Notes: generated from the letters alone by a model not told the origin. DNA of 64,000 nt from Paragorgia papillata (GCA_035771165.1 JAWNZC010000337.1:6156001-6220000); one strand, 5' to 3'; positions 47,920 through 58,341 are shown, counted from the first letter of the stretch. Numbers and translations: made by a program.

Positions 47920-47965
47920 ATGATCGCTGCTGAGGCCGTCGAAACGTCAGTCACTAACTTCAACA
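47920..47965 (+). mobile_element. Possible Penelope-type end relic
   Basis: GATGATCGCTGCTGAGG and CCGTCGAAACGTCAGTC have the order seen in the other tails (GATGA, stem, CGAAACGT), but the catalytic box is TAGATGA and stem I is unsupported. Confidence 0.3.
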
Positions 47966-49011
47966 AGTCTTTCTCAAGACTACACTAACACAGATGGTCA
48001 ATTTTCACATACATGTACTAATCCTAGGTTCAAATCATTTACTTTAGAACTATAAATCTAATAGTGAAAATATTGATGTCATTGGACGCCGAGTTTTTTT
48101 CACCTAAGTTGAATACATTTGGAATTGCCATTTTATACATGAGCTAATATATTTAATTGAGGTTAATTCTAAAATTGTTGTTACTAAACAAGTTCAATTA
48201 CATAATTGCCAGTTCTGTAAGTGTTCTGTTTCAAGTACATCTATTAAGAAATTAGACAAGACAATTTGTGGTAAACCGTTGCCATTGGGTATTTTCATAA
48301 AATACCGCTAGGGCAGCAGTAGGAGTCTTTTATATTGGTGTTAACAAAGCTAAAAGTTCAAGATATTCCTCTGAGAAAACCATAATTTGAAATTTGTAAA
48401 CTTTTTATTCATGCTCGTCACGTGAACTCAAGTCAGTTTGCCAGCATAATCTTTTGTCAAGCCAAGGCTCTCACCCTTCAATGAATATAGAATTCAAGAC
48501 CTTACAAAAGACATTCAAAAATATAATGTATACTTTAAAACACGAGGCATTCCAGATGGAGAAGACTTTGCCGCAATATATATCCCCTCATGCGTGTCCT
48601 CAACAAGAGGCCTCATAAACAGACAGGCGAGTTCTGCAACATATCAGTATTAAAGAAAGGTGTGATAATAAACAAATATTTACAAAAATTAGCAAACAAG
48701 AATTTTATTTCTCAGGTTTTTTAATAGACAAGATTTTTGTAAAATTTTGTTAGTTCTTGCAGTACAAGCTGTCGTTAGATTAAATAACCTAAGCTCTACA
48801 GTAGAAGGGTCCCGAGGCTGAATGAAGTATAATAAAATGCGAAAGCATTTAAAGTGTTCTCCCTACTGTTTCTTGAAAAGTGGAAAAGCTGCAAGTTTCA
48901 ACCTCAGAAAGTAGTCATGAATATTTTGGAAAATAAAACTGATGTTGTGCGTAGAATAACGTTCAGGGCATCAAATACTGTTAACAGATAAAGTGTTTAA
49001 TGTTTTTATGA
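47966..49011. other. No gene recognised
   Basis: AT-rich DNA without identifiable repeat or domain. Confidence 0.4.
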
Positions 49012-49356
49012 CAACAGTGACGTTTTAAAATGGCCGCAAATTCACATTTAATCCATCAAAAGCGAGTTCGGTTACCCCCATTTTGTTTAACTAAAACATT
49101 TCTCTATGTTTAAGTAACCAATAGGAAGATTTAAAAAAAAATATCTGTAGATCCAATTTAAAAAAAACAAACAACCATGTTTTATCTTCAACAAAAGATG
49201 GATCTAAAAAGTTTTTTGTTTTTTTTAAATCTCCCTATTGGTTAGTTAAACTTAGATAAATGTTTTAGTGCAAAAATGTTTTGGGGTAACTGAACTCGTT
49301 TTTGAAATAAATTGGATTAAATCTGGATTTGCGGCCATTTTGAAACGTCACTGTTC
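49012..49356. mobile_element. 345-bp foldback MITE
   Basis: ACAGTGACGTTTTAAAATGG at the left pairs with CCATTTTGAAACGTCACTGT at the right, then TTCGGTTACCCC/GGGGTAACTGAA and further AAATCT blocks. Arms are about 150 bp with a short centre. Confidence 0.88.
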
Positions 49357-49580
49357 GAGGGTTTTTCGCCGGGTTCTCCGGGTTTCCTCCCTCCATAAAA
49401 TCAACACCTAACATCTTAGCTGTGATCCGTGGTCTGAACTGTGTCGTTGGCGGCTGCTTGGAGCGCATTTGATATGCCTCGACACGGCCCGTTGATCTGC
49501 ATGCGTTCTTCCCAATTCAGCCACTGGCTGCAAGTAAGGATGATTAGCCCCCTCCTTTATCCTTTAGCAACATAAAACAC
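49357..49580 (+). mobile_element. 5S-SINE body, plus strand, head missing
   Basis: GAGGGTTTTTCGCCGGGTTC, TCAACACCTAACATCTTAGC and GTGATCCGTGGTCTGAACTG match the SINE at 1074. The 5S head is absent: the body abuts the foldback MITE. Confidence 0.85.
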
Positions 49581-49737
49581 AGTATCTGTTACCAGTATTT
49601 GATGATGCCCTAAACGTTATTATACACATAACTTTAGTTTCATTCTTTTACAAAATACCCATGCCACAAACAAGCAATAACGAATATCGATTTTCTCACT
49701 TTTCAAGAAACTGTGGGGAGCCACCTTAACTAGAAGT
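49581..49737. other. No gene recognised
   Basis: Short unassigned segment. Confidence 0.4.
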
Positions 49738-50430
49738 TCAAATCGAAATATAGTAAGGTTTAAGTACTGCCGAAAATATTGAACGTAGGAGTCTAACGTT
49801 TGGAGCGAAGGCCCTTCGTTAGAGAGAAACGTAAGGAGTACAAACAAACAACGAGCTTATATAAGAAAGATAATCATGCGACCAAAAATTAGCCAATCAG
49901 ATAAAAACAACAATAACAAATTAATAATGAGATGCGAAAAAATGAGATGCGATCTCATTATTAATTTGTTATTGTTATTTTTATCTGATTGGCTAATTTT
50001 TGGTCACATGATTATCTTCCTCATATAGACGAGTTGCACGATCGTGCACGCGCATCATTTTGGCGGGCGACGTGCATTATTTTGGCGGGCCACATGCATA
50101 AAAACGTGGCGTAAATAAATGAAATTCCGCAGTTTCTGAGGAAATGGACTTGAAAACTTATTTTTTTAGATTTTGCAGTTAATATTTATAAAAACAGTTT
50201 AATTGTGTTTAGTTTTGGTCATACATGACTCGCCAAAATGATGCGCGCGCAACATCGTGCAACTGACTTATAATCTCGTTGTTTGCATGTTTACACTCTT
50301 TACGTTTCTCTCTGACGAAGGGCCTTCGCTCGAAACGTTAGACTCCTACGTTCAATAATTTCGGCAGTACTCAAACCTTACTATATTTCGATTGCAACAC
50401 TGCATGCCTACGCAGCACACTACTATTAAC
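49738..50430. mobile_element. Inverted pair of Penelope-type tails (family D) around a palindrome
   Basis: 49740-49832 (minus) and 50300-50430 (plus) carry the same tail. Between them 49868-50016 is a palindrome (ACCAAAAATTAGCCAATCAG and CTGATTGGCTAATTTTTGGT), and ACGATCGTGCACGCGCATCA at 50038 is partly mirrored by TGATGCGCGCGCAACATCGT at 50239. The plus-strand end keeps the hammerhead-like core, while the minus-strand copy has CTAACGA and CAAA in place of CTGACGA and GAAA. Confidence 0.75.
50309..50342 (+). ncRNA. Hammerhead-ribozyme-like motif (family D), copy 3
   Basis: CTGACGA at 50312-50318, stem II GGGC/GCTC, GAAACGTT then AGA pairing with TCT. Same layout and same non-standard unpaired A before stem II as the 11-kb copies. 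Confidence 0.5.
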
Positions 50431-50535
50431 TAGAAGTTATCTGATACAAAATGACTTGTAGTCCCAAGTAGACAAGGTTTTGTTAATAGACATGCAATTG
50501 ATAAAGATATTCTTACAGACACGTTACTAGACAAC

Positions 50536-50547
50536 CATTCAAATATA
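50536..50547. repeat. Target-site duplication, left copy
   Basis: CATTCAAATATA, repeated at 52274-52285, flanks the Penelope-like element. Confidence 0.75.
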
Positions 50548-50645
50548 ATATAAGCAAGTTTTGTGGAAACACCACGTAAAATATTTATTTGCTAAGCTTT
50601 CGGTCTGTTGACTCAAGCCTTCGTTAGAGCAATAACAACAAGCTG

Positions 50646-51094
50646 TTGGCTCACGTCATAGGACCAGCATCCCACAAGATTGAGAGAATTCTAAATCGTG
50701 CTGGTATGAAGTTATTTCATAGTAGTCAACACAAATTGTTCAAGGTACTTTTCACACATAAAGATGAGGTGGATAGCTTATCTAAGCCTGGAGTGTATCG
50801 CATTCCGTGTGAGTGTGGCTTGGTATACATCGGGGAAAGAATCTCTCAACTCGCCTGAAGGAACACAAGACATGTTGCATAAAAGCCCAACATGATAAAT
50901 CTGCTGTTGCCAAACAGGCTTGGAAGTATGACCATCGTGTTAAGTGGGAAGAGTCGTCACTCTTAGCCAGCGACAAGCAATACTTCACGCGAAGAACAAG
51001 AGAATCTATCGAGATTGCAAAACATCGCACTATTTCTCAGGAGGGACAGCCATTAAACAGCACGTGGTGTGCCCTATTCGGGGGACATTCTTGA
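50646..51094 (+). pseudogene. GIY-YIG endonuclease of a Penelope-like element, frameshifted
   Basis: Would nick DNA for target priming. The first part reads ILNRAGMKLFHSSQHKL, then GVYRIPCECGLVYIGE, the GIY and YIG strands with two cysteines. The frame then breaks near 50837. The continuation in another frame reads NLSTRLKEHKTCC with the catalytic Arg/His helix, AKQAWKYDHRV and a C-terminal REPEATless segment ending at 51094. Deletion of a few bases in the Y-I-G-E-T-G-R loop explains the break. Inactive. Confidence 0.88.
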
Positions 51095-51171
51095 TTTTGT
51101 AATTAATTAATAAAATTAACGTGATACGCCATTGTATTCTCACGTGATTTAATTGATCAGTTGCTTAGTTT

Positions 51172-52118
51172 CAACCTCGTCCCCAGGGCCATTTGTGGGG
51201 GCTGTCCCAATATGGCGGCCAAGAACAAATGGCCCTGGCACAGGCTGAGCTATCACCACATCTGATTGGTCGAGATAACATTGGATGTTTTAGGTATTCT
51301 GATTGGTGGAAACAAGGCGGGCGGCAGGCTAACTCGCGGGCATTTGTTTATAGGCTTAAATTATATTAAATAAGTGATACCAGAATTGCCGGCTGTTAAA
51401 AACAACTTCAAAATGAATGAAAATGTGAGGAAAGCTGGCGAAACACCCGTAAAAAACGTCGGAAGAATATGTAATGATGGGTCGTGTCGTCTCTGTGCCC
51501 TGGCTGCCATACAACGAAGCCCATGGGACAGCAATTTAGAGTGTTTTCTAAATCGGGCGAACGAAAGACTTGGCGAACAAAGTCAAAAAGTATTTTGGCT
51601 GCGATAGGAAAGTACACCACAGGGCAGAATTTACGTGTTTGGCCATTGAGAAGCAGGTTTTTTTCAAAACAAGAATTTTCGACTAAACGAAGCCTAAATG
51701 TTTTTCAAAACGCTGAATTGAATCCACCGAAAACTCACGAAAACAAGGCGGCCTGGCCAGACAACGGCAATCCAGTTTCTTGCAAATTTGGTACAACGGT
51801 GAAGCAAATGTGAAATGATAAATAATAAGCATTTACAGATATTTATTAAAAGTGTATTTATTTTAATAATTCGACAATGTATTTGGAAATGAAAGTTTTG
51901 ATTGTTTTCAGTTTGGGTCAGTCAAGATGAACTAAATATTGCGAAAAACTTGAGCTTGACTAGCCGCGATAAACTTAGTGAAGACTGGGTCCGAGTCAAA
52001 AATGGGTCAAAATACGGCTCATATTTTGCAGCCTGTGCCAGGGCCATTTGTTCCCGCCATTTTGTTTTTGGCCGCTATCTTGGCCCAGCCCCCACAAATG
52101 GCCCTGGGGACGAGGTTG
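51172..52118. mobile_element. Mutator-type non-autonomous element, 947 bp, with coding-like interior
   Basis: Ends CAACCTCGTCCCCAGGGCC and GGCCCTGGGGACGAGGTTG, flanked by a perfect 9-bp duplication GCTTAGTTT (51163-51171 and 52119-52127). The ends resemble those at 47184 and 53684 (CAAYCTCGTNCCCAGRGCC). The interior has a plus frame from about 51413 (MNENVRKAGETPVKN, then GSCRLCAL) to 51607 and an overlapping frame to 51813. Cys-x2-Cys and high G+C for the region suggest a captured host exon. No transposase. Confidence 0.85.
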
Positions 52119-52154
52119 GCTTAGTTTATAAATGACGCCAACAGCTTGTTGTTA

Positions 52155-52198
52155 TTGCTCTGATGAAGGCCTGAGCCAACAGGCCGAAAGCTTAGCAA
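52155..52198 (+). ncRNA. Hammerhead-ribozyme motif at a Penelope-like end
   Basis: CTGATGA (52160-52166) is the exact core. Stem II is a perfect 6-bp GGCCTG/CAGGCC with loop AGCCAA, and GAAA is at 52186-52189. Stem III is AG/CU with no loop. The cleavage triplet CUU ends at 52193, and AGCAA pairs with TTGCT as a 5-bp stem I. An unpaired A precedes stem II. The inverted partner at 50589-50633 has CTAACGA and a mismatched stem II, so only this copy could be active. Confidence 0.6.
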
Positions 52199-52299
52199 AT
52201 AAATATTTTACGTGGTGTTTCCACAAAACTTATCTATATTACATTATCGCCATGAAAACGTTCATGAATTAATCATTCAAATATAGCTGAGCTACAGCT

Positions 52300-52506
52300 A
52301 GCCTGGTACCCTGGCCCAATCAAAGAATATGGGCCAGGTAACCACTAAAGACTTCTGCTTTCCTATTGGTTGAAATTTCGCGCGTTTTTATTGGCTATGA
52401 GTGAAATTGCAATCGTCATAAGTGGATTTAGCCCTGATGACGCGGGAATGAGATTAGTGGTTACCTGGCCCATATTTCTTTTGAAATTGGGCCAGGGTAC
52501 CAGGCT
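52300..52506. mobile_element. MITE (CCTGGTACC family), tandem copy 1
   Basis: AGCCTGGTACCCTGGCCCAA and its complement are the ends, continued inward by TATGGGCCAGGTAACCACTA. Contains CGCGCGTTTTTATTGG and GATTTAGCCCTGATGA. Flanked by AGCTACAGCT on both sides. Confidence 0.9.
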
Positions 52507-52517
52507 AAGCTACAGCT

Positions 52518-52724
52518 AGCCTGGTACCCTGGCCCAATCAAAGAATATGGGCCAGGTAACCACTAAAGATTTCTGCTTTCCTATTGGTTAAAATTTCGCG
52601 CGTTTTTAGTGGCTATGAGTAAAACTGCAATCGTCATAAGTGGATTTAGCCCTGATGATGCGAGAATGAGATTAGTGGTTACCTGGCCCATATTTCTTTT
52701 GAAATTGGGCCAGGGTACCAGGCT
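52518..52724. mobile_element. MITE (CCTGGTACC family), tandem copy 2
   Basis: Over 90 percent like copy 1 by eye, same orientation, separated from it by AAGCTACAGCT and followed by AAGCTACAG. Confidence 0.9.
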
Positions 52725-52732
52725 AAGCTACA

Positions 52733-52905
52733 GCCTGGTTCCCAGGCCTCTCTTTTTAACGTCGAGCAGCAGACCGAAATTGTGAGAGGCCTGGAATAAA
52801 ATGTTTTGCTTGGTCCCAAATCTGGCCCCAAATTATACAGGCACCAAACGGCCATTTGGCGGAAAACCAAGGCAGATAACACTCACGTCGGTCTGCACAA
52901 TTCTT
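52733..52905. mobile_element. Fragment of another CCTGG-ended element
   Basis: GCCTGGTTCCCAGGCCTCTC opens a segment with inverted GAGAGGCCTGG at about 52785 and CAGACCG/CGGTCTG at 52771/52890. Boundaries uncertain. Confidence 0.4.
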
Positions 52906-52919
52906 TATAACATCAGATA

Positions 52920-53015
52920 GCAAGGTTGGTCTACTCCCGAAACGTTAAAATAGCATATTTCGATTTGTATAAATGTGTTTCAACACAATCACTTCCTACG
53001 CCGGACACTACTGTA
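52920..53015 (+). mobile_element. Degenerate Penelope-type tail
   Basis: CCGAAACGTTAAAATAGCAT, ATATTTCGATTTGTAT and CTTCCTACGCCGGACACTAC are worn versions of the family D tail. Confidence 0.5.
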
Positions 53016-53365
53016 TAAAGCCTCGTATGTAACAACCTTTTAACGTAATGTAAAACAAAGAAACCTACTCGTTTGCTGTCTGCTCTCAAGAAGAAGTTTG
53101 TTTAAGTGCCCTCGTTCATAAAGATTAAAGAATCCGAGCTCCAGCAGGATTCATGATAGATAAAGATGAAGATTTTCCGCTAGTCCTCTCGCTTGATCCC
53201 TATTTCTATACGATTTTTTTACACTTCATTTTTGAGTTCATTACGTTGTAATTTACATAATACCAAGACTGTAACATGGTGATTCTGCTTAAATAGCTCT
53301 GTGATTTTCTTTAAGCTTTAAGGGGATAGTTTTTTCCATGTCACGTATTTTTGGTGAAAAGCGCT

Positions 53366-55240
53366 CAAAACAATTTTCGTTCTGGTTCTCCACTCAAAAC
53401 CTCTTTATTTTAGCTTTATTGTCGAACTTATTCAGTCAACATACTTTTTATAACGGCATTTGGGGATTGAGAGACAAATTGAAAAGTACAAGTTTTCATA
53501 ATTATGAATGTACCATACAAAAATGTCGAATTTGTCATATTTACAGTAATCAAAGCAAAATTGTCTCAAGTTTAAAGTGCTTATGCAACGAAATTTCACC
53601 CCAGTTTTTTATGATTGCACTTAAATTGACAGAGTAACAACTTTCGTAGAATTTCGTTTCCTTGCTTCATTCTTGAGATATTCCAATCTCGTTCCCAGAG
53701 CCCACGTTCCCCACCCGGGAAACGAGAGACTCTGGGATAATCCGTTTCAAATCACAGGATTCTTGTTATTCCGGTTGAGGTACGCATGCGTAAATATCCG
53801 AGCGGAATCTGGATAGTATGTTCTCCTTGTTTGACTTTTCCCCAAACAAGTCAATGGGGTTGCTGGCGAAGCTCGAATTACAGCATCTACACACATACGG
53901 CGAATATATCGATCGCGGCAACGTCTTCACTGGAGTCCTGTCGTCCGACATCTTTGTTATTTTGGTTTTAGTAATTGTACTTCCGGTCACTTCAGACCAA
54001 CTCATGCTCACTATTCAGCCAATAACGTCTCTCTCCTCCGCAGAGGTTAAATTTCGGAGATTGGAGGTTTCGGGGGTCGTCGGAGATGCTCGGAGGACGG
54101 AGGCGTCAGCTGGACATAAGTAGTGCGGGCGAAACTAGTCCAACGGAAAATTACATTTAGCCTCTGTCAGATTTCTGTCGGTTTCTTGCACAAGATGTCG
54201 GTTTCTTGCATGACTTGCTAATTCACGGATAACTAAGCCATCCACGTCTATATTAGTAACATATTTGTTGGTGAGTGATTATGACATGTTTATAATGTCT
54301 TTCTTGTAAAAAAGACAAAATATACTCATTTTTTTTGCTGTTTAATATATCAGACGAAGACTGACGAACCAGTGGATAACATATTTATATCGGCCGACGT
54401 GTAGCTCACATTGAAACAACGAACTTTCCTAGTTTGTCCACACATTCAATTAACTGTGGTCGTGTAACCTTCGGCTATATTCGGCATGTTTTCTACAACC
54501 CGCAGTTCCAAAAGTTATTGACACCCCCCTGATGCCGCCATATTGACCCAGAAATCTGGCAGAGGTTCTTTTTTTCGCTTTCTCTTTCGCTATCCGCCCG
54601 CATTCCTTATGTCCAGCTGATGATTTCGACGTATCTCCGACGATCCCCGACATAGCCGACCTCCGAAAGAACCTCTGCGGAGGAGAGAGCAATAACGTAA
54701 CGATTTGAAACGGATTATCCCAGAGTCTCTCGTTTCCCGGGTGGGGAACGTGGGCTCTGGGAACGAGATTGGAGATATTCAAGTTTGTTTGATATGCAAA
54801 TGTCATAGTTATGACATCACACTGCATAATGACTTTTTGAAAGAGCATCAATTTTAGGATGGTCCAAATATTTTACACACAGCTAGGCACGTTGTTAGTG
54901 ACCAGTCATGGCTACATATACATGCAAGTGCAAATTTTTAGTATGTATTCGCAAAGAAAATCATACTTTTCTAAAAAGTCATTATGAAGTTGATGTCATA
55001 AGTATGACATTTGCATATCAAACAAACCTGAATATCTCAAGAATGAAGCAAGAAAATGAAATTCTACGAAATATGTTACTCTGTCAATTTAAGTGTTCTT
55101 TCAAAAGCAATCATAAAAAACTGGGGTGAAATTTGGTTGCATAAGCACTTTAAACAGCATTTTCGTTTTGGTTCCCCACCAAACCCTCTAGTTTAGAATT
55201 TTTGTCGAAAGATGTGTATTTTCCATAATTATGAATTAGT
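53366..55240. mobile_element. Large foldback element split by a Mutator-type insertion
   Basis: Left arm (about 53570-53683 then 54772-54845) is the reverse complement of the right arm (about 54975-55150): AAAAACTGGGGTGAAATTTC and TTGCATAAGCACTTT lie outside, ATGACATTTGCATATCAAAC inside. Outside the arms, CATTTTCGTTTTGGTTC-like sequence appears in direct orientation on both sides (53375 and 55170). The frames on either side have no domain. Confidence 0.7.
53684..54771. mobile_element. Mutator-type non-autonomous element, 1088 bp
   Basis: Ends CAATCTCGTTCCCAGAGCC and complement, about 70 bp long, flanked by a perfect 9-bp duplication GAGATATTC (53675-53683 and 54772-54780). The uninterrupted right arm of the surrounding foldback element shows the empty site. 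The minus strand encodes VCRCCNSSFASNPIDLFGEK and SNKENILSRFRSDIYACV (within 53766-54011), a Cys-rich segment unlike transposase, best explained as captured host coding sequence. A half copy lies at 46528-46818. Confidence 0.9.
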
Positions 55241-55334
55241 GTGGATACGATCACTAGACGTCAGTTTTGAGCGTATGTTAAATAAATAGCGACATAGAAA
55301 AATTATCCGCTTAAATAAAACATTTCCTAGTGGA

Positions 55335-55872
55335 GCCACTACAAGCATAGCAGGCTGCTACAAGCAACAAGCATAACAGGCTACTACAAGCATAACAGGC
55401 TACTACAAGCATAGCAGGCTACTACAATCATAACAGGCTATACTACAAGCATAGCAGGCTACTACAAGCATAGCAGGCTACTACAAGCATAACAGGCTAT
55501 ACTACAAGCATAGCAGGCTACTACAAGCATAGCAGGCTACTACAAGCATAACAGGCTATACTACAAGCATAGCAGGCTACTACAAGCATTGCAGGCTACT
55601 ACAAGCATAGCAGGCTACTACAAGCATAGCAGGTTACTACAAGCATAGCAGGCTACTACAAACATAGCAGGCTACTACAAACATAGCAGGCTACTACAAG
55701 CATAGCAGGCTACTACAAGCATAGCAGGCTACTACAAGCATAGCAGGCTACTACAAGCATAGCAGGCTACTGAAAGCATAGCAGGCTACTGCAAGCATAG
55801 CAGGCTACTGCAAGCATAGCAGGCTAATACAAGCATAGCAGGCTACTGCAAGCATAGCAGGCTACTACAAGC
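55335..55872. repeat. 19-bp minisatellite with 21-bp variants
   Basis: About 28 units of GCATAGCAGGCTACTACAA; every third unit in the first half has an extra TA (CTATACTACAA), showing a higher-order period of about 59 bp. Confidence 0.96.
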
Positions 55873-56544
55873 GTGCAGTAACACCTTTTCTTACAAACCC
55901 ATATTCTTCACACCTTATTACAATTATCGTTATCATTATCATTACGTTATCTTTATCGTTATTTTTAGTGATTCACACGGTTTTATGTGGAACTGGTATT
56001 CATCAATAACAGTTGCCTACACTACAGCCAGTAAACTATTGTCGTAGCCGTCGCCAACGTCCCCCTCCTCATCACCATCATATAGCCCGTATCTACATGT
56101 ATATATGCCAAAATCTAAGATAACAAGATTTACTATCTCCTATTATCTCCTATTATTTATTATCTCCTAATAAGCTTGTACCACTGAAAACATAATATCC
56201 CTTTTGATTGTTTCACCCTCTATTAGTATAGTACGGTCTTTTGCATTTCTCTCACTCCCCAATGTTGTGACGAGATTTTTTTTTATCACTTTTGCTATTT
56301 GTGTTACCAGTTTCTCCATCCCTTCGTTTAAAAAAGTGAAACCTGCACGCCTCCCGCGGTATTTCAAATACTAACTGTTGTCTACTGAAGATGCGTGTTC
56401 GCCTCCGCAGGGCAGGCCATGTCCACTATCCAAATCTTACTTTCGTCTGTATCTTCCAAAGTCATATATCAATCATGTTTTCTTGCAGTTGTTGTTTTCC
56501 TCAGCCTGTACGCGATGTCCCGCACTTCCAATTGATCCTTTCTG
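55873..56544. other. No gene recognised
   Basis: Includes a TATC-rich stretch (55921-55970) and AT-rich DNA. Frames at 56167-56367 and 56378-56605 have no domain. Confidence 0.4.
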
Positions 56545-56762
56545 TGCTTTGAGGGTTTTTCGCCGGGTTCTCCGGTTTTCCTTCTTCCGTAAAATCAACA
56601 TCTAGATCTTAGCTGTGATCCGTGGTCAGACATATGTCGTAGTGGGGCTGCCTGGAGCGCCTTTGATATGCCTTCGACTCGGCCATGTTGATCTGCGTTC
56701 TTCGCAATTCAGCAAAGTAAGGATGAATTAGCCCACAGTCCTTTCCTTGATCTATTGTGCAT
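56545..56762 (+). mobile_element. 5S-SINE body, plus strand, head missing
   Basis: GAGGGTTTTTCGCCGGGTTC, ATCTTAGCTGTGATCCGTGG, TTTGATATGCC and AAGTAAGGATGA follow the order of the 1074 and 49357 copies with more point changes. Confidence 0.85.
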
Positions 56763-57346
56763 GTGTTAATAGGTATACCCTACTTATATATAATACCCCC
56801 TCTCCTCTAACGTTCCCATTTGTCCTTCATCACACATGTTTCTGTTAGCATGGTTCTTTAAATACATGGCCATCAAACCAGCGCATGTATGTTTTGTACG
56901 AGATGTTAAAGCATGTAATCGTATCTAAAACCTAATATTATATATACCTCAACTGTAATTTGTCCAGTCAGAAAGCTTGATTTGTACCACGTGACCAGTC
57001 AATTAATCATCGGATTACCCCGCACTTCATAGTATTAAAGTGATATCGGCTGTAGCGGGGTATAATGTCGAGTACCCCGCCACAGCGGGGAATATGGTTC
57101 GTGTACCACGCGTGAATGTCACGCACGATTCACGAAGCTGTCAACAGTGGCGGAGTTTGGCGGGACAAGAAGACGTTTCGCCTGAACATTCAGATGTTGA
57201 CAAGAAGATTGTTAGGTTACAAGAAAATAATTCAGGCAACAAAGGCATCCAGAGGCCTTGAGACGACACAAAAGTTAAGCTAACTTTATTAAAATTATTT
57301 AAGCTTTTTTTAGAAAGATTAATATGTTTCGGTATAATATATAAAT
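56763..57346. other. Unassigned DNA with weak coding-like frame
   Basis: The 57040-57261 plus frame (about 73 codons, GC-richer than its surroundings) includes AGYNVEYPATAGNMV and GQEDVSPEHSDVDKK but matches nothing I know. CCCCGC motifs at 57018-57090 are repeated three times. Confidence 0.3.
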
Positions 57347-57406
57347 TATAGACCGTTCGCTCGGGGTATTCCACAAAAAAATTACCCCTCGCTCCAGGTC
57401 TATAAT
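57347..57406. repeat. Inverted repeat
   Basis: ATTATAGACCGTTCGCTCGG and CTCGCTCCAGGTCTATAATT with GGGTATT/TTACCCC inside; a small foldback insertion. Confidence 0.7.
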
Positions 57407-57635
57407 TGTATATAATCCTGCTCTGCGCTCAAGTTGCATGGCAATGAATCTATGTCGGTTAACCACGAAGGAACTCTACAACCTGGTTAATATATGTTGG
57501 TGAAAGAAATTTTGTGCAAGAAGGATACGTTGCAGAAGCAAACCAGCGACGAATGTTTATGCATGAAGAGGAAAACGGGTGGACATGGGCTGAAAAGCTT
57601 GAAGCAGACCTACAAAGAAACAAAGGTGCACTGCG
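57407..57635. other. Unassigned purine-rich DNA
   Basis: Contains GGTGGACATGGGCTGAAAAG; no recognised domain. Confidence 0.3.
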
Positions 57636-57806
57636 TGTAGCCTGGTAGGTAACCACTAATTTCATTCTCGCGCAAACAGGGCTAAATCCCGGGCTGATGA
57701 CGATTGCAGTTTTACTCATAGGCAATAAAAATGCGCCACAATTTTGACCAATAGGAAAGCTTTAGTGGTTACCTGGCACATATTTCTTCAGAATTGGGAC
57801 AGGGTA
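57636..57806. mobile_element. MITE (CCTGGTACC family), truncated copy
   Basis: AGCCTGGTAGGTAACCACTA to TTGGGACAGGGTACCA aligns with 52300-52506, with a deletion near the left end and a decayed right end. Confidence 0.75.
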
Positions 57807-58176
57807 CCATTCGTGTGGCAACGTTTATGGTGCTCAACCTAAACTGTTGAATTCAAGTAGCATATAGAGAAGAGAGTAGAACCGGGAGTTAAAGAGTTTA
57901 AATCGTGAAGCATGCAGAAGAGTCAATGCAAGAAATAGATATTGCAGTTATTAATAAGTGTAGAAAGATGGAGGTAACGTGAAGGGAGTGCTCGAAAGAC
58001 CTCAAGAAGAAAATAGGAGTGAGAGTGGTAGAAAGATTAAAGAGCAACTAGAAAGAGAAAGCTATGTAAAGCCACGCGTTTGCAGGGCAAGAAGAGAAGA
58101 GCCATCTGTGGTTGAGTAGAAACATCTCACCACAGAAGACTTCACATGTCACGAACATGCTCGAACGGATGGTGGA
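57807..58176. other. Unassigned purine-rich DNA
   Basis: Rich in AGA/GAA on the plus strand, as a decayed coding sequence might be, but with many stops in all frames. Confidence 0.3.
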
Positions 58177-58341
58177 GACTTAGGGCGCTTTCCAATTGAC
58201 AAGGTTAGACCGGTCAGTCCGGCCAGAATGGACTTGCTTTTGATCATTAATTTTCCAGTCTGACCGTCCTAAGTCTCAAACGAATCGTGTTCCATTTAAC
58301 CGGACTGACCGGTCTAACTGTGTAAATGGAAAGCCCCCTAG
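58177..58341. mobile_element. MITE with TTAGGGCGCTTTCCA ends
   Basis: TAGGGCGCTTTCCAATTGAC and AATGGAAAGCCCCCTA are the ends; GGTTAGACCGGTCAGTCCGG is mirrored by CCGGACTGACCGGTCTAAC. Confidence 0.8.

Larger units (their letters stand above)
50548..52273 (+). mobile_element. Penelope-like retroelement with inverted arm, split by a Mutator-type element
   Basis: The left arm (50548 to about 50670) is the reverse complement of the right end (about 52132-52225): TTTTGTGGAAACACCACGTA against TACGTGGTGTTTCCACAAAA. The body encodes only a GIY-YIG endonuclease remnant; the reverse transcriptase is missing. A 12-bp target-site duplication and an unmatched 3' tail (52231-52273) give the same architecture as the element at 34878. 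Confidence 0.88.

Noticed and set aside
55335..55872. CRISPR-like array
   Set aside because: Units are contiguous with no unique spacers, and the genome is eukaryotic; it is a minisatellite.
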